Source of the DNA: Wurfbainia villosa | Taxonomy: Eukaryota > Streptophyta > Magnoliopsida > Zingiberales > Zingiberaceae | NCBI GenBank assembly: GCA_025175895.1 | Contig: CM045989.1 | Coordinates: forward strand, 132,693,272 to 132,757,271 | Reading direction: 5' to 3' | DNA length: 64,000 nucleotides | In this document: piece by piece, positions 23,950 through 35,640 of the stretch | Layout of the letters: each line of letters begins with the position of its first letter | Position numbering within the stretch: the stretch's first letter is position 1 | Notes under the pieces: generated by a model | Told to the model about the DNA's origin: nothing | Seen by the model: only the letters and a program-made list of their open reading frames with translations | The model's database searches: none | Made by a program: the position numbers and the translations under genes

Positions 23950-24232
23950 CACTACTAAAAATGGACCTTTTAACGACGGGAAATCTCGTCGTTAAAGAGT
24001 CAATTCCCGTCGTTGATGAGTTTTAACGACGATATTAAATACCATAGGAAGTTATCGCTAAAAGGCCCCATCGAAAAAAAATTAACGACGGGAATAAAAG
24101 TACCGTCGTTAATAGCCTTTAACGATGGTATTCACTACCGTCGTTATTGATAATAACGACGGGTTTATATACCGTCATTATTGGCAACAACGACGGTCTG
24201 ATGTACCATCGTTAATAACAACAACGATGATT
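23950..24232. repeat. CACTA left terminus with subterminal motif array
   Basis: At least ten copies of TTAACGACGG(G/T) and its complement CCGTCGTTA in both orientations within 280 bases. In En/Spm such motifs bind the element's own TNPA-like protein; here that role is inferred only from layout. The array continues beyond the gypsy insertion at 33918. Confidence 0.88.
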
Positions 24233-24237
24233 ATATA

Positions 24238-24692
24238 TGTCACGCCTCGAGAGGGGTACTTGTCCAACGAAAATCGGACAACACCTCCCCTGTACTGTAG
24301 ACAATTGCAACTGTATACAAGGCCCATACGACCCACTATACATCGGCCAATATGGCTGGAATATCAAACATCACAATACATATAACATAAGGGCCTCAGG
24401 CCCACTACCAAAGTACATACTGAGTCTAAAACTTCTAGACTTATTCCTTCTGTCATTTGAGAAGGAATATACAACCATACACACATAACCAAAACCAATC
24501 GAACAAAGAGACCATACAAAAAACATAACCAAGTACCACCAAAACAATCACAAGAATAAAGTATTACAAGTTTGAAACATAGAATACTGGAAATAAAGAT
24601 GCGGAAGCCTGAAAACCAAATCACGGGTTCTTCAGATCAGGGGACTGGCAACTAGACCCTCCGGAAGGTTTCATCCTGAAATAAAAGAGATA
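24238..24692 (-). repeat. Truncated 3' LTR of the gypsy element
   Basis: Matches 25912-26166 plus 31437-31635 of the 5' LTR, with a modest number of substitutions, and stops at …AATAAAAGAGATA, where it meets coding sequence. Confidence 0.88.
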
Positions 24693-24892
24693 CGAGGGTG
24701 GTTAGAAGGATAGAACATAACTACCCTCGTTTGGCAATCCATAGTGGCATGATATGCTGTTAGTCGGTCCATGCCAAGTATGATGTCGAATTCAATCATG
24801 TCGAGAATCAACAAATTTACCGAGAGTATAACGCTATCAAAATCTAATGGACATCCTCTAACCTCCTTGGTGACATCTAATTTATCCCCCAA
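24693..24892 (-). pseudogene. Gypsy retropepsin C-terminal fragment
   Basis: Reads …FDIILGMDRLTAYHATMDCQTR, the well-known end of the gypsy aspartic protease (consensus FDVILGMDWLxxxxAxIDC). The catalytic DTG would lie further upstream and is missing. The frame runs a few codons into the LTR and stops. Confidence 0.85.
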
Positions 24893-24987
24893 AGGACAGG
24901 GATACCATCAATCTTTGTGACCTAAGGGTGGATAGTCTACCAATCTCTCTCAGGAATGGCCAAGAAATAAATGAATGTGATAATCAA

Positions 24988-25140
24988 CTACCCCGCGACA
25001 CTATGTGAAGTCTGACCCTGATCGACAGGCTCATTCTCCGTAGACCTTTCTGGCAACTCCATCGCCAGAGATCTCAATGTCCTCTTGCATGGTTGCCCTG
25101 CACCATGCCTCGGTGCTAGAGCACGCCCATTTCGTTTCAT
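24988..25140 (-). pseudogene. Gypsy gag N-terminal fragment
   Basis: A 50-codon frame beginning MKRNGRALAPRHGAGQP, placed about 250 bases after a PBS. The basic, Gly/Pro-containing start and location fit the N-terminus of a gypsy gag. It ends in a stop and the rest of gag is deleted. Identification rests mostly on position. Confidence 0.5.
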
Positions 25141-25380
25141 ATCTACTAAATTATCACCTAAGTATTACTACCGATAGAAAAATCAAAATTTTCGCCTATT
25201 AGTCGTCTGGAGATGTCCTGTCGCCGCCAAGTCCCTAATACGATCTTGTCGAAATATGACTCCAAAATATCCGAAACACCAAATCGACAAAAATCCATAA
25301 AAATAAAAAATATATATACAATTTGACCTGCCAAACTTGGCGAACTCCGAAAACCCAAAAACCCTTAGGAACTCGGAACC

Positions 25381-25395
25381 TGGGCTATGATACCA
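25381..25395 (-). other. Second primer binding site (TGGTATCATAGCCC)
   Basis: On the minus strand TGGTATCATAGCCC starts two bases after the end of the 198-bp LTR at 25398-25595 and leads into the gag fragment. Another PBS lies at 25893-25904, 500 bases away, next to the long gypsy LTR. Confidence 0.75.
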
Positions 25396-25397
25396 AT

Positions 25398-25595
25398 TGT
25401 TAGTGCCTATAAGATCCATATATCTCCACAATGGTATGATATTGTCCACTTTGGGCCCAAGCCCTCATGGTTTTATTTTTGGGTTTTACCCAAAAGGTCT
25501 CATACCAATGGAGATATCTTTTCATCTTATAAGCACATGATCTTTTCCATGTCCTACTAATGTGGGACTTTGATTGTATTCCCAATACTCCAACA
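25398..25595 (-). repeat. Short (198 bp) TRIM-like LTR
   Basis: Minus strand TGTTGG…CACTAACA. A purine tract (GTTTGAGGGAGGGAT, 25596-25610) immediately precedes it and a PBS immediately follows it. This is the layout of an LTR shared by two internal regions in tandem. The body (CAAAGTGGACAATATCATACCA…) is of a type common as short LTRs in plant genomes. The 300 bases beyond it (25596-25892) are non-coding and C/T-rich, with three degenerate copies of an AACTGGACTTCCTGCC-like unit. Confidence 0.65.
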
Positions 25596-25892
25596 ATCCC
25601 TCCCTCAAACAAAAGGTCATATTGACCCCCCTCAAGCCTATCCGTCCTCGAGGGACATCCTCTGCTTGATGTTCGATCCTCAACCCACCAGGACTTCCTC
25701 CCAACTGTCTGGTCCTCCTGACCTAGCTAGACTTCTTGCCAGTTGTCCAGCCCTTATGGCCCAACTGGACTTCCTGCCAGTTGTTCGGTCCTCCCGACCC
25801 AACTGGACTTCCTGCCTGGTGTCTGTTCTCTTGATCCGGACATGGGAGCTCAACTTCCTTCATTCGAGGTTCATGGCTCGACATGTACCATG

Positions 25893-25904
25893 ACTCTGAT
25901 ACCA
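25893..25904 (-). other. Primer binding site next to the gypsy 5' LTR
   Basis: TGGTATCAGAGTC on the minus strand, seven bases from the LTR end at 25912. Confidence 0.75.
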
Positions 25905-26166
25905 ATTAAATTGTCACGCCCCGAGAGGGGTACTTGTCCGACGAAAATCGGACAACACCTCCCCTGTACTGCAGACAATTGCAACCGTATACAAGGCCCA
26001 CACGGTCCACTATACATCGGCCAACATGACCGGAATATCAAACACCACAATACATATAACATAAGGGCCTCAGGCCCACTACCAAAGTATATACTGAGTA
26101 TAAAACTTCTAGACTTACCCCTTCTGCTATCTGAGCAGGAATACACAACCATACACACATAACCAA

Positions 26167-27243
26167 TGTTGGTGCAGGGGCACTAGATGATCGAACCTGT
26201 GTTTTGATTATGGCAAAGACGCAAAGTTAAGATTACATTGTTATCTCACGAGCTGAATCAAGTATGCAGAAATGCTAAGCTAAGCCGAAGGCCAGTGACA
26301 CTCGGAGAAAACTGTAGTGATCGGGTGACACCGGGAGAACTTCGGAGAGAGCCGAAGGAATCAGGTGGAGACCAAATGCAATGCTTCAAAGGTAAATGTT
26401 GAGGTAAGCTCGAGTGAGTAAAGTGAAGTGAGGTCGTGTCCTTTGTACGGGGACGTCCTTAGGCGACGATTCGACCAAGACTTCCTATGGAAGGTCTATG
26501 TCGAGATCGGACGGCAAGTGGCCGTCGAATTCACTTATATTTTGAGCTAACTCTTTATTGTAGTCAAAAATCCTGACCATCAGTTCAACCGGCCAGTTCA
26601 ATCGGGCCAGTTCAACCGGCCAATTCAACCGGCCAGTTCAACTACTGTTTGAATTACAGCTTCGAGATGAGTCAAAACTCATCCCTTTCTTCAAGGGTGA
26701 GGTGGCCATTGATGTAGGATCTTGATGTGCTCGAGGAGGGGACTTCTAGGGCTATAAAAGAAGGTTCATTCCTCACCATTTCATCAATCCTAAGCTTCCA
26801 AAAATCCTCCGCAACGCTACGACTCTCCGACAACGAAGTTCTAGTTCTCCGACGTCTAGGTTTAATTGTTTATATTTTTGTTTCGTCGGTATAATCTTCA
26901 TTTTCAGTTTATATTTTTCATATCAATTGTCTCGGAGTTTTTATCGTTACGAGGAGAGGGGGAGTGTCCCTCTACCTCAAAGTTTTGTGATTTTTCTTGT
27001 ACTCGATTAACTCCTACCTCTAACGAGGAGGAGTTCTTTAGTGTTTTGCCCTCCGTGTGTGGTCAAGGACCACTACGGCCTTGGAGTAGTAACCGAAGGC
27101 TACGAACCAAGTAAAAAATTATTTGTCTTTCTTTATTTGTCTTTTATCTTTCTGCTGCGATTAATTGTCTAATCAACGAACGATTTCAAAAAAGTTTTAT
27201 CGCTATTCACCCCCCCCCTCTAGCGATCCGCTTCGATCCAACA
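26167..27243 (+). repeat. 5' LTR of the gag-only element
   Basis: Carries a 13-14 bp tandem repeat, TTCAACCGGCCAG (26583-26645, five copies), about 100 bases upstream of a TATA box GCTATAAAAGAAGG (about 26752). PBS TGGTATCAGAGCCGGGGG starts at 27246. Confidence 0.92.
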
Positions 27244-27739
27244 ATTGGTATCAGAGCCGGGGGCGCTAAGATTTGGCGAAACCACCAATCTAGCAGATTT
27301 GTTGTGAATTTTACAAATCTTTTTTCATTCGTTTAAATTTTCTCCCGCACTACTAATCCAAGACGAAGTCTTGATACTTTTCTTTTGGTTTTGTTTTGCA
27401 AGTATTCACTTTTGGAGTAGCCGATGGTAAAACGGGCATAATTTTTCGTACAAGTTGACCCAAGAAACGGGCTACCTACCAAAATGAAGCTCTCTGAGAG
27501 ATCTACACTTCTTACTAGGGGTTTACCCTTGTAACAAGCTGCCTTCATCCCCAAAAACCGATGTTTAGTACCCTTTCAGGGACATCGAAGGTTGTAAGTG
27601 CTCATCTTTGATTTTAGTTGGTTATTTCTCATATATTCCTTTTGTTTCTTTTCATTTCCTACATTGCTAATCCAAGGCAAAGTCTTGGAACCTCTTTCGT
27701 GTTTTTTTTATTATTTTGTGTGCAAGGTTTTCCTTCTAA

Positions 27740-29278
27740 ATGACCCAAATTGAGGGGTACAGCACCATCCGACCTCCGTTCTTTAACGGAAATGATTTTC
27801 GTTATTGGAAAGGTCGGATGGAGTGTTTTCTAAAAACACAAGTCGAGACTTGGATAATCATCCAAACTGGCTTTGCTCTACCCACCAATGATCAAGGCGA
27901 GCCCTTGGATTTCAACAAGTGGACCAATGCAACCAAGAGGGAAATTGAAGTCGATGCAAAGGCGACCCAAATGTTGCAGTGCGGTCTGTCCAAAGAGGAG
28001 CTCAACCGCATCGGACCCTTCATCAGCGTAAAGGACCTGTGGAACAAATTAATCGAGCTACACGAAGGAACGCCCGATGCTAAGGTATGTAAACGCGACC
28101 TTCTTTTCAATAAGTTGTATAACCTTAAGATGCAGGAACACAAGACGACAACGCAACTACACGCCCGCGTCCAGGACATTGTCAATGGCCTGCACACTAT
28201 CGGACACAAGGTCGAAAACCGTGACCTTCTAAGGTACGTTCTTAATTCATTTCCTAGGACTACCTTGTGGGCATTCATGGTTGATGCCTACAAGGTCTCT
28301 AAGGACCTTTCGAAGCTTAGGTTAGATGAGTTATTTTCCGAGTTTGAACTTCACGAGCAGACTAACATGGTCCGGGCCGAGAAAGGTATTGCTCTATTTG
28401 CAGGACAAAGAAAAAAGTCATCTACTAGGCAAGAAGATGGACTTGAACCCGAAGATGAATCAGAGTCTGAATCCGAAGAGGTGGAAGCAATAGTGAACGT
28501 AGTGCGGAAGATCATTCGGAGGGAAAGGAGGCGACTAAAGAATCAAAAGAGGGAACAATTCAAATCGAATCAAAAGAAGGCTTTTCATGCAACATGGGAC
28601 AACGAAGAAGGTGTCGGCATAGCATGCATGGCAAGACCCGAAGAGTCCGAGTCAGAGTCCGAATCCGAATCCAATTACAACATCGACTCCGAACTCGAGG
28701 ACTACTTCGAGAAGCAACTCAAAGCCGGACCAAAAGGGAAAATTAAGGTTAGCCGCTCACTAATTCATACGCTTTACAATACAATTAAATTGCTAACTAG
28801 GAAATTAGCTAAATCCAAGTCTAGGGTCGAGTCCTTGGTTGAAGAGGTTAAAACCCTCAAACAAGAGACACCCCTAAACTCTTCGACTAGTCGAGTTCAA
28901 GAGGAGGACTTAACTCGAGTTGAAAAACTCGAAGAAGAGAACTCTATCTTGAAAGGACGAGTCCAAGAGCTCGAAGCTCGATTGAACAAGTTTTCGACGA
29001 GGTCCAAGAATCTTAACCGACTTCTTGGAACTCAGAGAGCCGTGTACAATAGAGTCGGACTCGGATATAGCTCAAAGACTACGAATATATCTTACATGTC
29101 TATCGTAAATCGTAGTCATCATCGAGTCCAAGCGTGGGTCCCAAAAACTTTATTAAACTCACATATAAGGATCAATAGGTTTTGGATTCCCCAGGATCAA
29201 GTTCACTACTTGACCAGACCATATTGGTTCAATGATCCAGGGGGAGCTAATACCAAAATAGTATATCCGGTAACCTAA
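27740..29278 (+). CDS. Intact GAG polyprotein (512 aa), zinc knuckle missing
   Basis: The N-terminus has RPPFFNGNDFRYWKGRMECFLK and the central region DLWNKLIELHEG, VCKRDLLFNKLYNLKM and FPRTTLWAFMV: a UBN2-type copia capsid (about residues 10-215). There follow an acidic Ser/Glu stretch (235-255), a basic patch (IIRRERRRLKNQKR, about 262-275), a second acidic SESESES run (about 310-325), a coiled coil (about 375-425) and a C-terminal domain also found in the SIRE relative. No CCHC knuckle is present: where the 6702 relative has a YYECNKKEYFIVECPN remnant, this protein goes from the basic patch straight to the FHATWDNEE region. Gag forms the virus-like particle and packages RNA; loss of the knuckle suggests RNA binding by the basic patch. 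Start at the first ATG, about 480 bases after the PBS. Confidence 0.92.
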   Translation: MTQIEGYSTIRPPFFNGNDFRYWKGRMECFLKTQVETWIIIQTGFALPTNDQGEPLDFNKWTNATKREIEVDAKATQMLQCGLSKEELNRIGPFISVKDLWNKLIELHEGTPDAKVCKRDLLFNKLYNLKMQEHKTTTQLHARVQDIVNGLHTIGHKVENRDLLRYVLNSFPRTTLWAFMVDAYKVSKDLSKLRLDELFSEFELHEQTNMVRAEKGIALFAGQRKKSSTRQEDGLEPEDESESESEEVEAIVNVVRKIIRRERRRLKNQKREQFKSNQKKAFHATWDNEEGVGIACMARPEESESESESESNYNIDSELEDYFEKQLKAGPKGKIKVSRSLIHTLYNTIKLLTRKLAKSKSRVESLVEEVKTLKQETPLNSSTSRVQEEDLTRVEKLEEENSILKGRVQELEARLNKFSTRSKNLNRLLGTQRAVYNRVGLGYSSKTTNISYMSIVNRSHHRVQAWVPKTLLNSHIRINRFWIPQDQVHYLTRPYWFNDPGGANTKIVYPVT

Positions 29279-30371
29279 ACCTCTTATTTTCTTTAGAATG
29301 GTTAAATAGGACTATAACTCGTCAATGCTTGGTAACATAGTACCAGGATGCGGCGAGATGATAGTACGCTAGGAAAACAGAGTCTCGTGTATTCGAGCTA
29401 GATAAGGCGTATCTAGTTCAGTTCACTTGACCGAGTGGAACTAGCTGAAGCTACCTCACCGTATCCTAGACTAGTTAGACCAGGAAGTGGTCTTAGGTGA
29501 GTCAAGTTACTATTTTCTCGAAATTGGCTTTGTCTAAGGAAGTTGTCGTTTTTCCGATCAAAGAAGGCCCCTGTGCCTCGCCACGACCTGGAAGCCAAGA
29601 TCTTAAAAAGGTGATTTGATGAGCTTAGGATCAAATCCGAATCTAACGCAAGGTTGACCAGTTTCAAATCATTAAATTTAATTAAGATAAAATTGGAATC
29701 ATCTCACACAACATATAAGGTGAACTAATTCTAAGACACTTAGAATGGGTGAGATGAATAAGGAATAATTTCAATTCCCATAATCCTTTCAAAAATGTTA
29801 TCTATTTTTTAAACTATCGAGCTTAAACGTGTACTTATACTCGGACAAAACTCTAAATATATAACCTTCTAGGTCAATGTTTAGCGCCCCCTAACTCTTC
29901 TGTACCTTATATACTTGATTAAGGGGGAGAGCAAACTAACCCTAAGAGTTATATATTTTCAAAAGTTATTAGCGTATAAGTATTTTGAAACTCAAAGCTA
30001 AATTTATAAGTATTTTTGAAAATTAAATTAGTCTCAAGACTTATATTGTTGGTGCAGAGGGTTATACCTCGAACTAAAGTAAATTGAGACACATGCTTGG
30101 ACTCATGTTAGATAATCTTTATGCATGCAAATTCATGTTAGAAACCCCTACTTTTTATATTATACAACCCCAAATCTTTTTTGATTTATGGCAAAAGGGG
30201 GAGAAGAGCACAAGTTAAGAGGGAGAACAAAAATTTAAAATTTTTAAGATTAACCTTTTGTTCTAAAACTCACCTAAGGTTAAGGGAGAATTAATTTACA
30301 TTTACTCATTTTCCACATTACATTTTTCCTTAACTGTGTGTAAGTTTGCCATAGATCAAAAAGGGGGAGAT
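29279..30371 (+). other. Non-coding tail and polypurine tract of the gag-only element
   Basis: No frame longer than noise. It includes the spacer shared with 8400-8480 and two purine-rich runs, AAAAGGGGGAGAAGAG near 30192 and the terminal AAAAAGGGGGAGAT (30358-30371) abutting the LTR. The terminal run is the PPT; the inner one could act as a second primer site. Confidence 0.75.
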
Positions 30372-31431
30372 TGTTGGTGTAGGGGCACCAGATGATCGAA
30401 CTTGTATTTTGATTATGCAAAGACGCAAAGTTAAGATTACATTGTTATCTCACGAGCTGAATCAAGTATGCAGAAATGCTAAGCTAAGCCGAAGGTCAGC
30501 GACACTCAGAGAAAACCGTAGTAGTCGGGCGACACCGGGAGGACTTCGAAGGGAGCCGAAGGAATCAGGTGGAGACCGAATGCAAGGCTTCAAAGGTAAA
30601 TATTGAGGTAAGCTCGAGTGAGTAAAGTGAAGTGAGGTCGTGTCCTTTGTACGGGGATGTCCTTAGGCGACGATCCGACCAAGACTTCCCATGGAAGGTC
30701 TATGTCGAGATCGGACGACAAGTGGCCGTCGAATTCACTTATATTTTGAGCTAACTCTTTATTGTAGTCAAAAATCCTGACCATCAGTTCAACCGGCCAG
30801 CCTAATCGAGCCGCCTAATCGGCCAGTTCAACTCATCGCTTGAATTACGGCTTGAGATGAAACTCATCCCTTTCTTCAAGGGTGAGGTGGCCATTGATGT
30901 AGGATCTTGATGTGCTCGAAGAGGGGACTTCTAGGGCTATAAAAGAAGGTCCATTCCTCACCATTTCATCAATCCTAAGCTTCCAAAAAGCCTCCGCAAT
31001 GCTACGACTCTCCGACAACGAAGTTCTAGTTCTCCGACGTCTAGGTTTAATTGTTTATATTTTTGTTTCGTCGGTATAATCTTCATTTTCAGTTTATATT
31101 TTTCATATCAATTGTCTCGGAGTTTTTATCGTTACGAGGAGAGGGGGAGTGTCCCTCTATCTCAAAGCTTTGTGATTTTTCTTATACTCGATTAACTCCT
31201 ACCTCTAACGAGGAGGAGTTCTTTAGTGTTTTGCCCTCCGTGCATGGTCAAAGACCACTAGGGCCTTGGAGTAGTAGCCGAAGGCTACGAACCAAGTAAA
31301 AAACCATTTGTCTTTCTTTATTTGTCTTTTATCTTTCCGCTGCGATTAATTGTCTAATCAACGAACGATTTCGAAAAAGTTTTATCGCTATTCACCCCCC
31401 CCCCCCTCTAGCGATCCGCTTTGATCCAACA
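30372..31431 (+). repeat. 3' LTR of the gag-only element
   Basis: Partner of 26167-27243 with scattered substitutions and fewer CCGGCCAG repeats; TATA near 30940. A C-run (31394-31406) lies near its end. Confidence 0.92.
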
Positions 31432-33917
31432 ACCAAAACCAATCGAACAAAGAAACCATACAAAAATATAACCAAGTACCACCAAAACAATCACGAGAAT
31501 AAAGTATTACAAGTTTGAAACATATAATACTGGAAATAAAGATGCGGAAGCCTAAAAACCAAATCACGAGATCTTTAGATCAGGGGACTGGCAACTGGAC
31601 CCCCTGGAAGGCTTCATCCTGAAATAAAAGAGATATCAATGGAGTGAGTAAAACTCAGCGGATATCTAACAGTCATGCATAGTAAACTATAAGTAGCAGT
31701 AATAATCATGCTGGGACAGTTTCTCAACAAAAGTACATACCTGAAACTGTATATACCAGAATAACCTAAGCTGACATAAAATACATTCACACAAGCATAA
31801 GTAGAATCACCAAAAACAAACCATATAATACCTCATGTATGTGCATGGCAATCATATGCAACAACCAAAAGTGCAACAATCAATGCATATAGTAAGAACG
31901 TATACACATGATGCAATCACCTGTGTCACCCCTGACGCCAATCAAGCCACCGACATGTCATGTGTGTCGGTCGAGTGGGTAAGGCTGTGACAACTGTGTA
32001 CTCTGTCGTCACTACACCTATGTGATCGAGTGGATAGGATGCTAGCGGAGTATCACCCTCCTACCCCATGTATGTATATGGGGGGCAATCACCTCGTCTC
32101 ACGACAAAGGAGGGATTCCTGTCTGCTACCACGTTGCAATATTAATCACCTGAGCGACCACCGTGGCGCCCTGACAAAGCAACTATACACACACACACAC
32201 CTGAAATACCACTAACTCACGAGTGGTTGTGTGTGTAGATAATGTAACTGACGATGGGCTCAACTACTAAGTAGCATCACCTCCTACCGAGGAGCCGATG
32301 ATCGTCAGTCATGTAATAATGCAAGATGGTGCATGTCACTAATGCACGATACGTCTATCAATCCATGGTTACCTATGATATGTACCAATAGGAGCCCATA
32401 TCAAATAACCTAAGTACATAAGTCTATGTACACATGCAAGTTATATTCATTATTCATCCAATGTCTAGTATATAAGGTATGTCACTACTCTAGTGCTAAA
32501 TAAACAAATAACAAGTATCAAAGTGATAGAACATAATATAATAAGCAGATGACACGACTACAACACGTACTAGGTAGTGACATACCAGGGCAGTTAACAA
32601 GCATAGAAAACTACTACTAGCTATAGTAAACAATGCACCATAATATGACAATAACTAAAAGAAGATAAGTCAAAGATACCCGCCTGCTATGAATAATATC
32701 AACTGTCTTTACGCCCGTGGACATGTCTCATGATCGAAACCTGCACATACCAAATATATGGTTAAGTGCAATCATAATACAACTGATCGAATCAAATCCT
32801 ACATCAATTTCATAGCCCGATCAACTAAATTGATCTAGTTATCCACTTAACCTAATCAAGCCTTCACATCAATCCCTATCAACCATTAGACCAATTAACA
32901 ATCTATTATGCATTTATGAACACCCATATCTAACTTATCTATTTCCATCTTAAATCTCACAGCCAACAACTCCTCTGTTCACAGCCGTACAGAATGCATA
33001 GCAAACCTTACATCCAACTCATCTAAAGGAGATCCATCCCACAACCCAAAATTCACCCACAACCACAAAATATCAACAAACCGTCCAATACCAACTGAAT
33101 ACAATAACGATCAACCGAATAACACCAAAAATCGTACTTATCAGCCCTAGGATCCCACCGGCAGCCAATCTCCCCAAATTCTCTGTCCTGTTTGCCAGAA
33201 AAGACCACTGCCCAAACAATGGATCACGCTCAGCGAAGGAAAACCACCACTAGGACTCAGATCTCGTCCAAGGTAAGAGAAAAACCGGCCCTTACCTAGC
33301 TCCGACGACCACCGGCAACTGCTGCTGCTACTCCCCCCTCGGACCACCAGTTTCAAGACCCCACAATCCCTGTGACAGTAGATCTCTGCCACGCGACAAG
33401 ACCTCCGCTCTACTCCCAATCGAACCACAATGGAACACTGCCGATCCAAGCTTCCAGCCACTCGCACCCTTCCCGTTCCAACCCATCTGCGAAGACCATT
33501 GAGGATGATCCGAGCACCGCTACTTGCAGGGAAGAAGGAGAACGAGGAGGCGACGAAGTGAGATGACGAAGAGGGGCGCGACTGGGATTGAAGGGGAGTG
33601 CGGTCGAGAAACCGCTCGGGAGAAAGAAACGGCGAAGAGAAATGGAAACGGTTGAAACGCCGGCGCAGAGAAATCGCATGCGGTGAGGAAAGAAATCGGG
33701 ATCGCGAGTGGGAAAGGGAGGAATGCGATCAGGTTCGGGTTTAGGTGAATTGGATCGGGTTAAAACCCTATAAGACTAAACCTAAGTTTAATTAAACACA
33801 TAAACATTAAACCTAGGTTAAGCCTAATTAATTCCTAACCATGCGTCATTTAATTTTTTTTTATCCAATAATAATATTATTCTTCGCTATTTATTTGCGA
33901 TATTTTACAATATATAT

Positions 33918-34025
33918 CATCGTTAATAACAACAACGACGAATATATATACCGTCGTTAGTAATTTAATATTGTTTAATTATTTAACGACGATTTAACAT
34001 ACCGTCGTTAATGATAACAATGATG
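33918..34025. repeat. CACTA subterminal array, right of the gypsy insertion
   Basis: Further CCGTCGTTA / TTAACGACGA motifs, including the word ATCGTTAATAACAACAACGA(T/C)GA that also occurs at 24207. It continues the array that was split by the gypsy element. Confidence 0.85.
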
Positions 34026-34029
34026 GTCG

Positions 34030-35547
34030 GTATATAGTTATTATTTTGTCATTATTACTTGTAAACAATTCACAATACATTTTAATGGATGTTACTAAAA
34101 ATCAAAACACAATATATTAAAATCAAAATATCATATATATTAAAATATCATCCAGTAGTTTTACATCATTAAAATTGTAAAATTAACATCCATCTACATC
34201 AAAAGAGAACATTTCATTGATGTCTTCGTGTGCAAAATGTTGACTATGCAAAAAATGAAGCACTGCAACCCATCGCATTCTTGTATGCTTGACTCAACGA
34301 TTGCTTCCAACACAACACCAGCATCAAAACCCATCCTTGACCTCACCTTTGCAACACAAACCTAAGCTAGCAGAAAATAGCATTAATGATGCCAAAAGAT
34401 GCAATTGCAAAAGGGTAAAACAGAAGCAAATAGACCAAATGTATAAAATAAAATTGAACAAAAAGAAAAAATTGAAAAGAATATATCAACACTAATTCAT
34501 CATCATCAACAACCATGTTAATCACAACTACTCGACATTAGACAAAGAATATGTCAAGACAGACTCACAAATCAAGTGTTGAAGTGTTGAGAAGTGCAGG
34601 ATTTGTACCAAGAAATATCAAAGGCAAATGAGCATCATCAACGTTAAAATGTGACAAGTAATAATTTGGTGATATATAGTAGTTAAATGATCCGCATCGT
34701 GAAAGAAACCAAAAAAAAAGCTATAGATAAAGTTTTTGTCTTGATTAGTATTTACATGTAAAGGGGAAGAGTATTTATAACTTCCATCTACAGATGCATT
34801 ATTTTCTATGCCAAGGCTTGTTGTAACGGTTGAATTAGTGTCATCATCAGGAATCTGAGAGAGAGACATTTCAAATGAGAATGATGTAGCAAAAAAGCAA
34901 GCGACTTGTCAACTTCGCTTCACTATTTTTGGAGTTGACTAATGATACTGTTGTTATCTCTTCTCTATGAACCAGATAAGAGGGTTCGCATGTAAGACAT
35001 TATCCGAACCAAATGATTAGTTTGGTGGAGAAAGAGAGGAGGAACGGTTCGGACACAAGCGCCTGAGACAGATGACACAGGAGCGCTAGTGGAGATAATC
35101 GACACGGTAAAACAGAGGCGGAGAACGCTTCACTAGGAAGTCTCCATTGATTTCTATACTTTTATACCCATATCTCTTATAGATATGCTTCAACGAGTAA
35201 CAAGAAAATATGCAATCCGCGTAACTAGATTCAGGAAAACAAAACATCAAATACCCAAACCTTCATGAAGTTCAAAATCATTAGTCATTAACAGTGAACA
35301 TGTAGAAATTTGAAAAGCAAATTTGACAATCTAGTGTAGATTGATAGATCAACAACAGCATGAAATATTTCTAGAGTTATTGTCAAAAGTTAGCCATACC
35401 AATTACAAAAATAAAATGATCATCTTTTATTAATATGAAAATTACAATGGCAAACTTAATGTGGGGGTAACACTCAAAACTGTCAAAAATCAATTAACTA
35501 GAACTAATTAAGTACAATAAGTGATAATACCTTCACTACAGATTTTC
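34030..35547. other. CACTA interior, no clear coding sequence
   Basis: AT-rich. A short minus-strand frame (34618-34869) starting MSLSQIPDDDTN may be an exon remnant but has no family features. Confidence 0.4.
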
Positions 35548-35640
35548 TTAAAGCACTGTAGGCATCTGGCTTAAAGTCGATATTATCTGAAGACAGCTCT
35601 CCATCTATGAAAACTTGCAACAAGAACATTGCAATAATAG
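35548..35640 (-). pseudogene. Possible exon downstream of the DUF4216-like exon
   Basis: Minus-strand translation gives FIDGELSSDNIDFKPDAYSA, ending VVK before a GTATTATC donor-like site. It lies on the same strand and downstream of the DUF4216-like exon, consistent with one spliced CACTA gene. Confidence 0.4.

Larger units (their letters stand above)
26167..31431 (+). mobile_element. Gag-only (TR-GAG-like) non-autonomous copia-type retrotransposon
   Basis: Complete: LTRs of 1077 and 1060 bp (TGTTGGTG…GATCCAACA), PBS, intact gag of 512 codons, polypurine tract and perfect duplication ACCAA. Only about 1.08 kb of non-coding DNA separates gag from the PPT, so protease, integrase, RT and RNase H are absent. 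Its LTR start, gag and post-gag spacer match the SIRE-type element at 5209-16720, its likely autonomous kin. Elements with LTRs plus only GAG are known in plants as TR-GAG and depend on enzymes in trans. Confidence 0.9.
24238..33909 (-). mobile_element. Ty3/gypsy element with about 2.7-kb LTR, internally deleted
   Basis: Termini TGTCACG…TTTTACA with perfect target duplication ATATA (24233-24237, 33910-33914). On the minus strand the full 5' LTR (25912-33909, minus the 5.3-kb element inside it) ends …GGGGCGTGACA and is followed by a PBS. The 3' LTR is only about 455 bp (24238-24692) and joins directly to a protease fragment, so a deletion removed the start of the 3' LTR and nearly all of gag-pol. 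The LTR end and long LTR suggest the Tekay/Del lineage; that assignment is tentative. Confidence 0.85.
25912..33909 (-). repeat. 5' LTR of the gypsy element, split by a gag-only element
   Basis: Two parts, 25912-26166 and 31432-33909, rejoin across the 5265-bp insertion (duplication ACCAA at 26162-26166 and 31432-31436) to give an LTR of about 2.73 kb. The right part is AT-rich with a (CA)n stretch near 32196 and a GC-rich block at 33150-33720. The arginine- and serine-rich open frames in that block are LTR sequence, not genes. Confidence 0.85.

Noticed and set aside
33147..33679. Overlapping Ser/Arg-rich frames in the GC-rich block
   Set aside because: Part of the gypsy 5' LTR; no conserved motifs.
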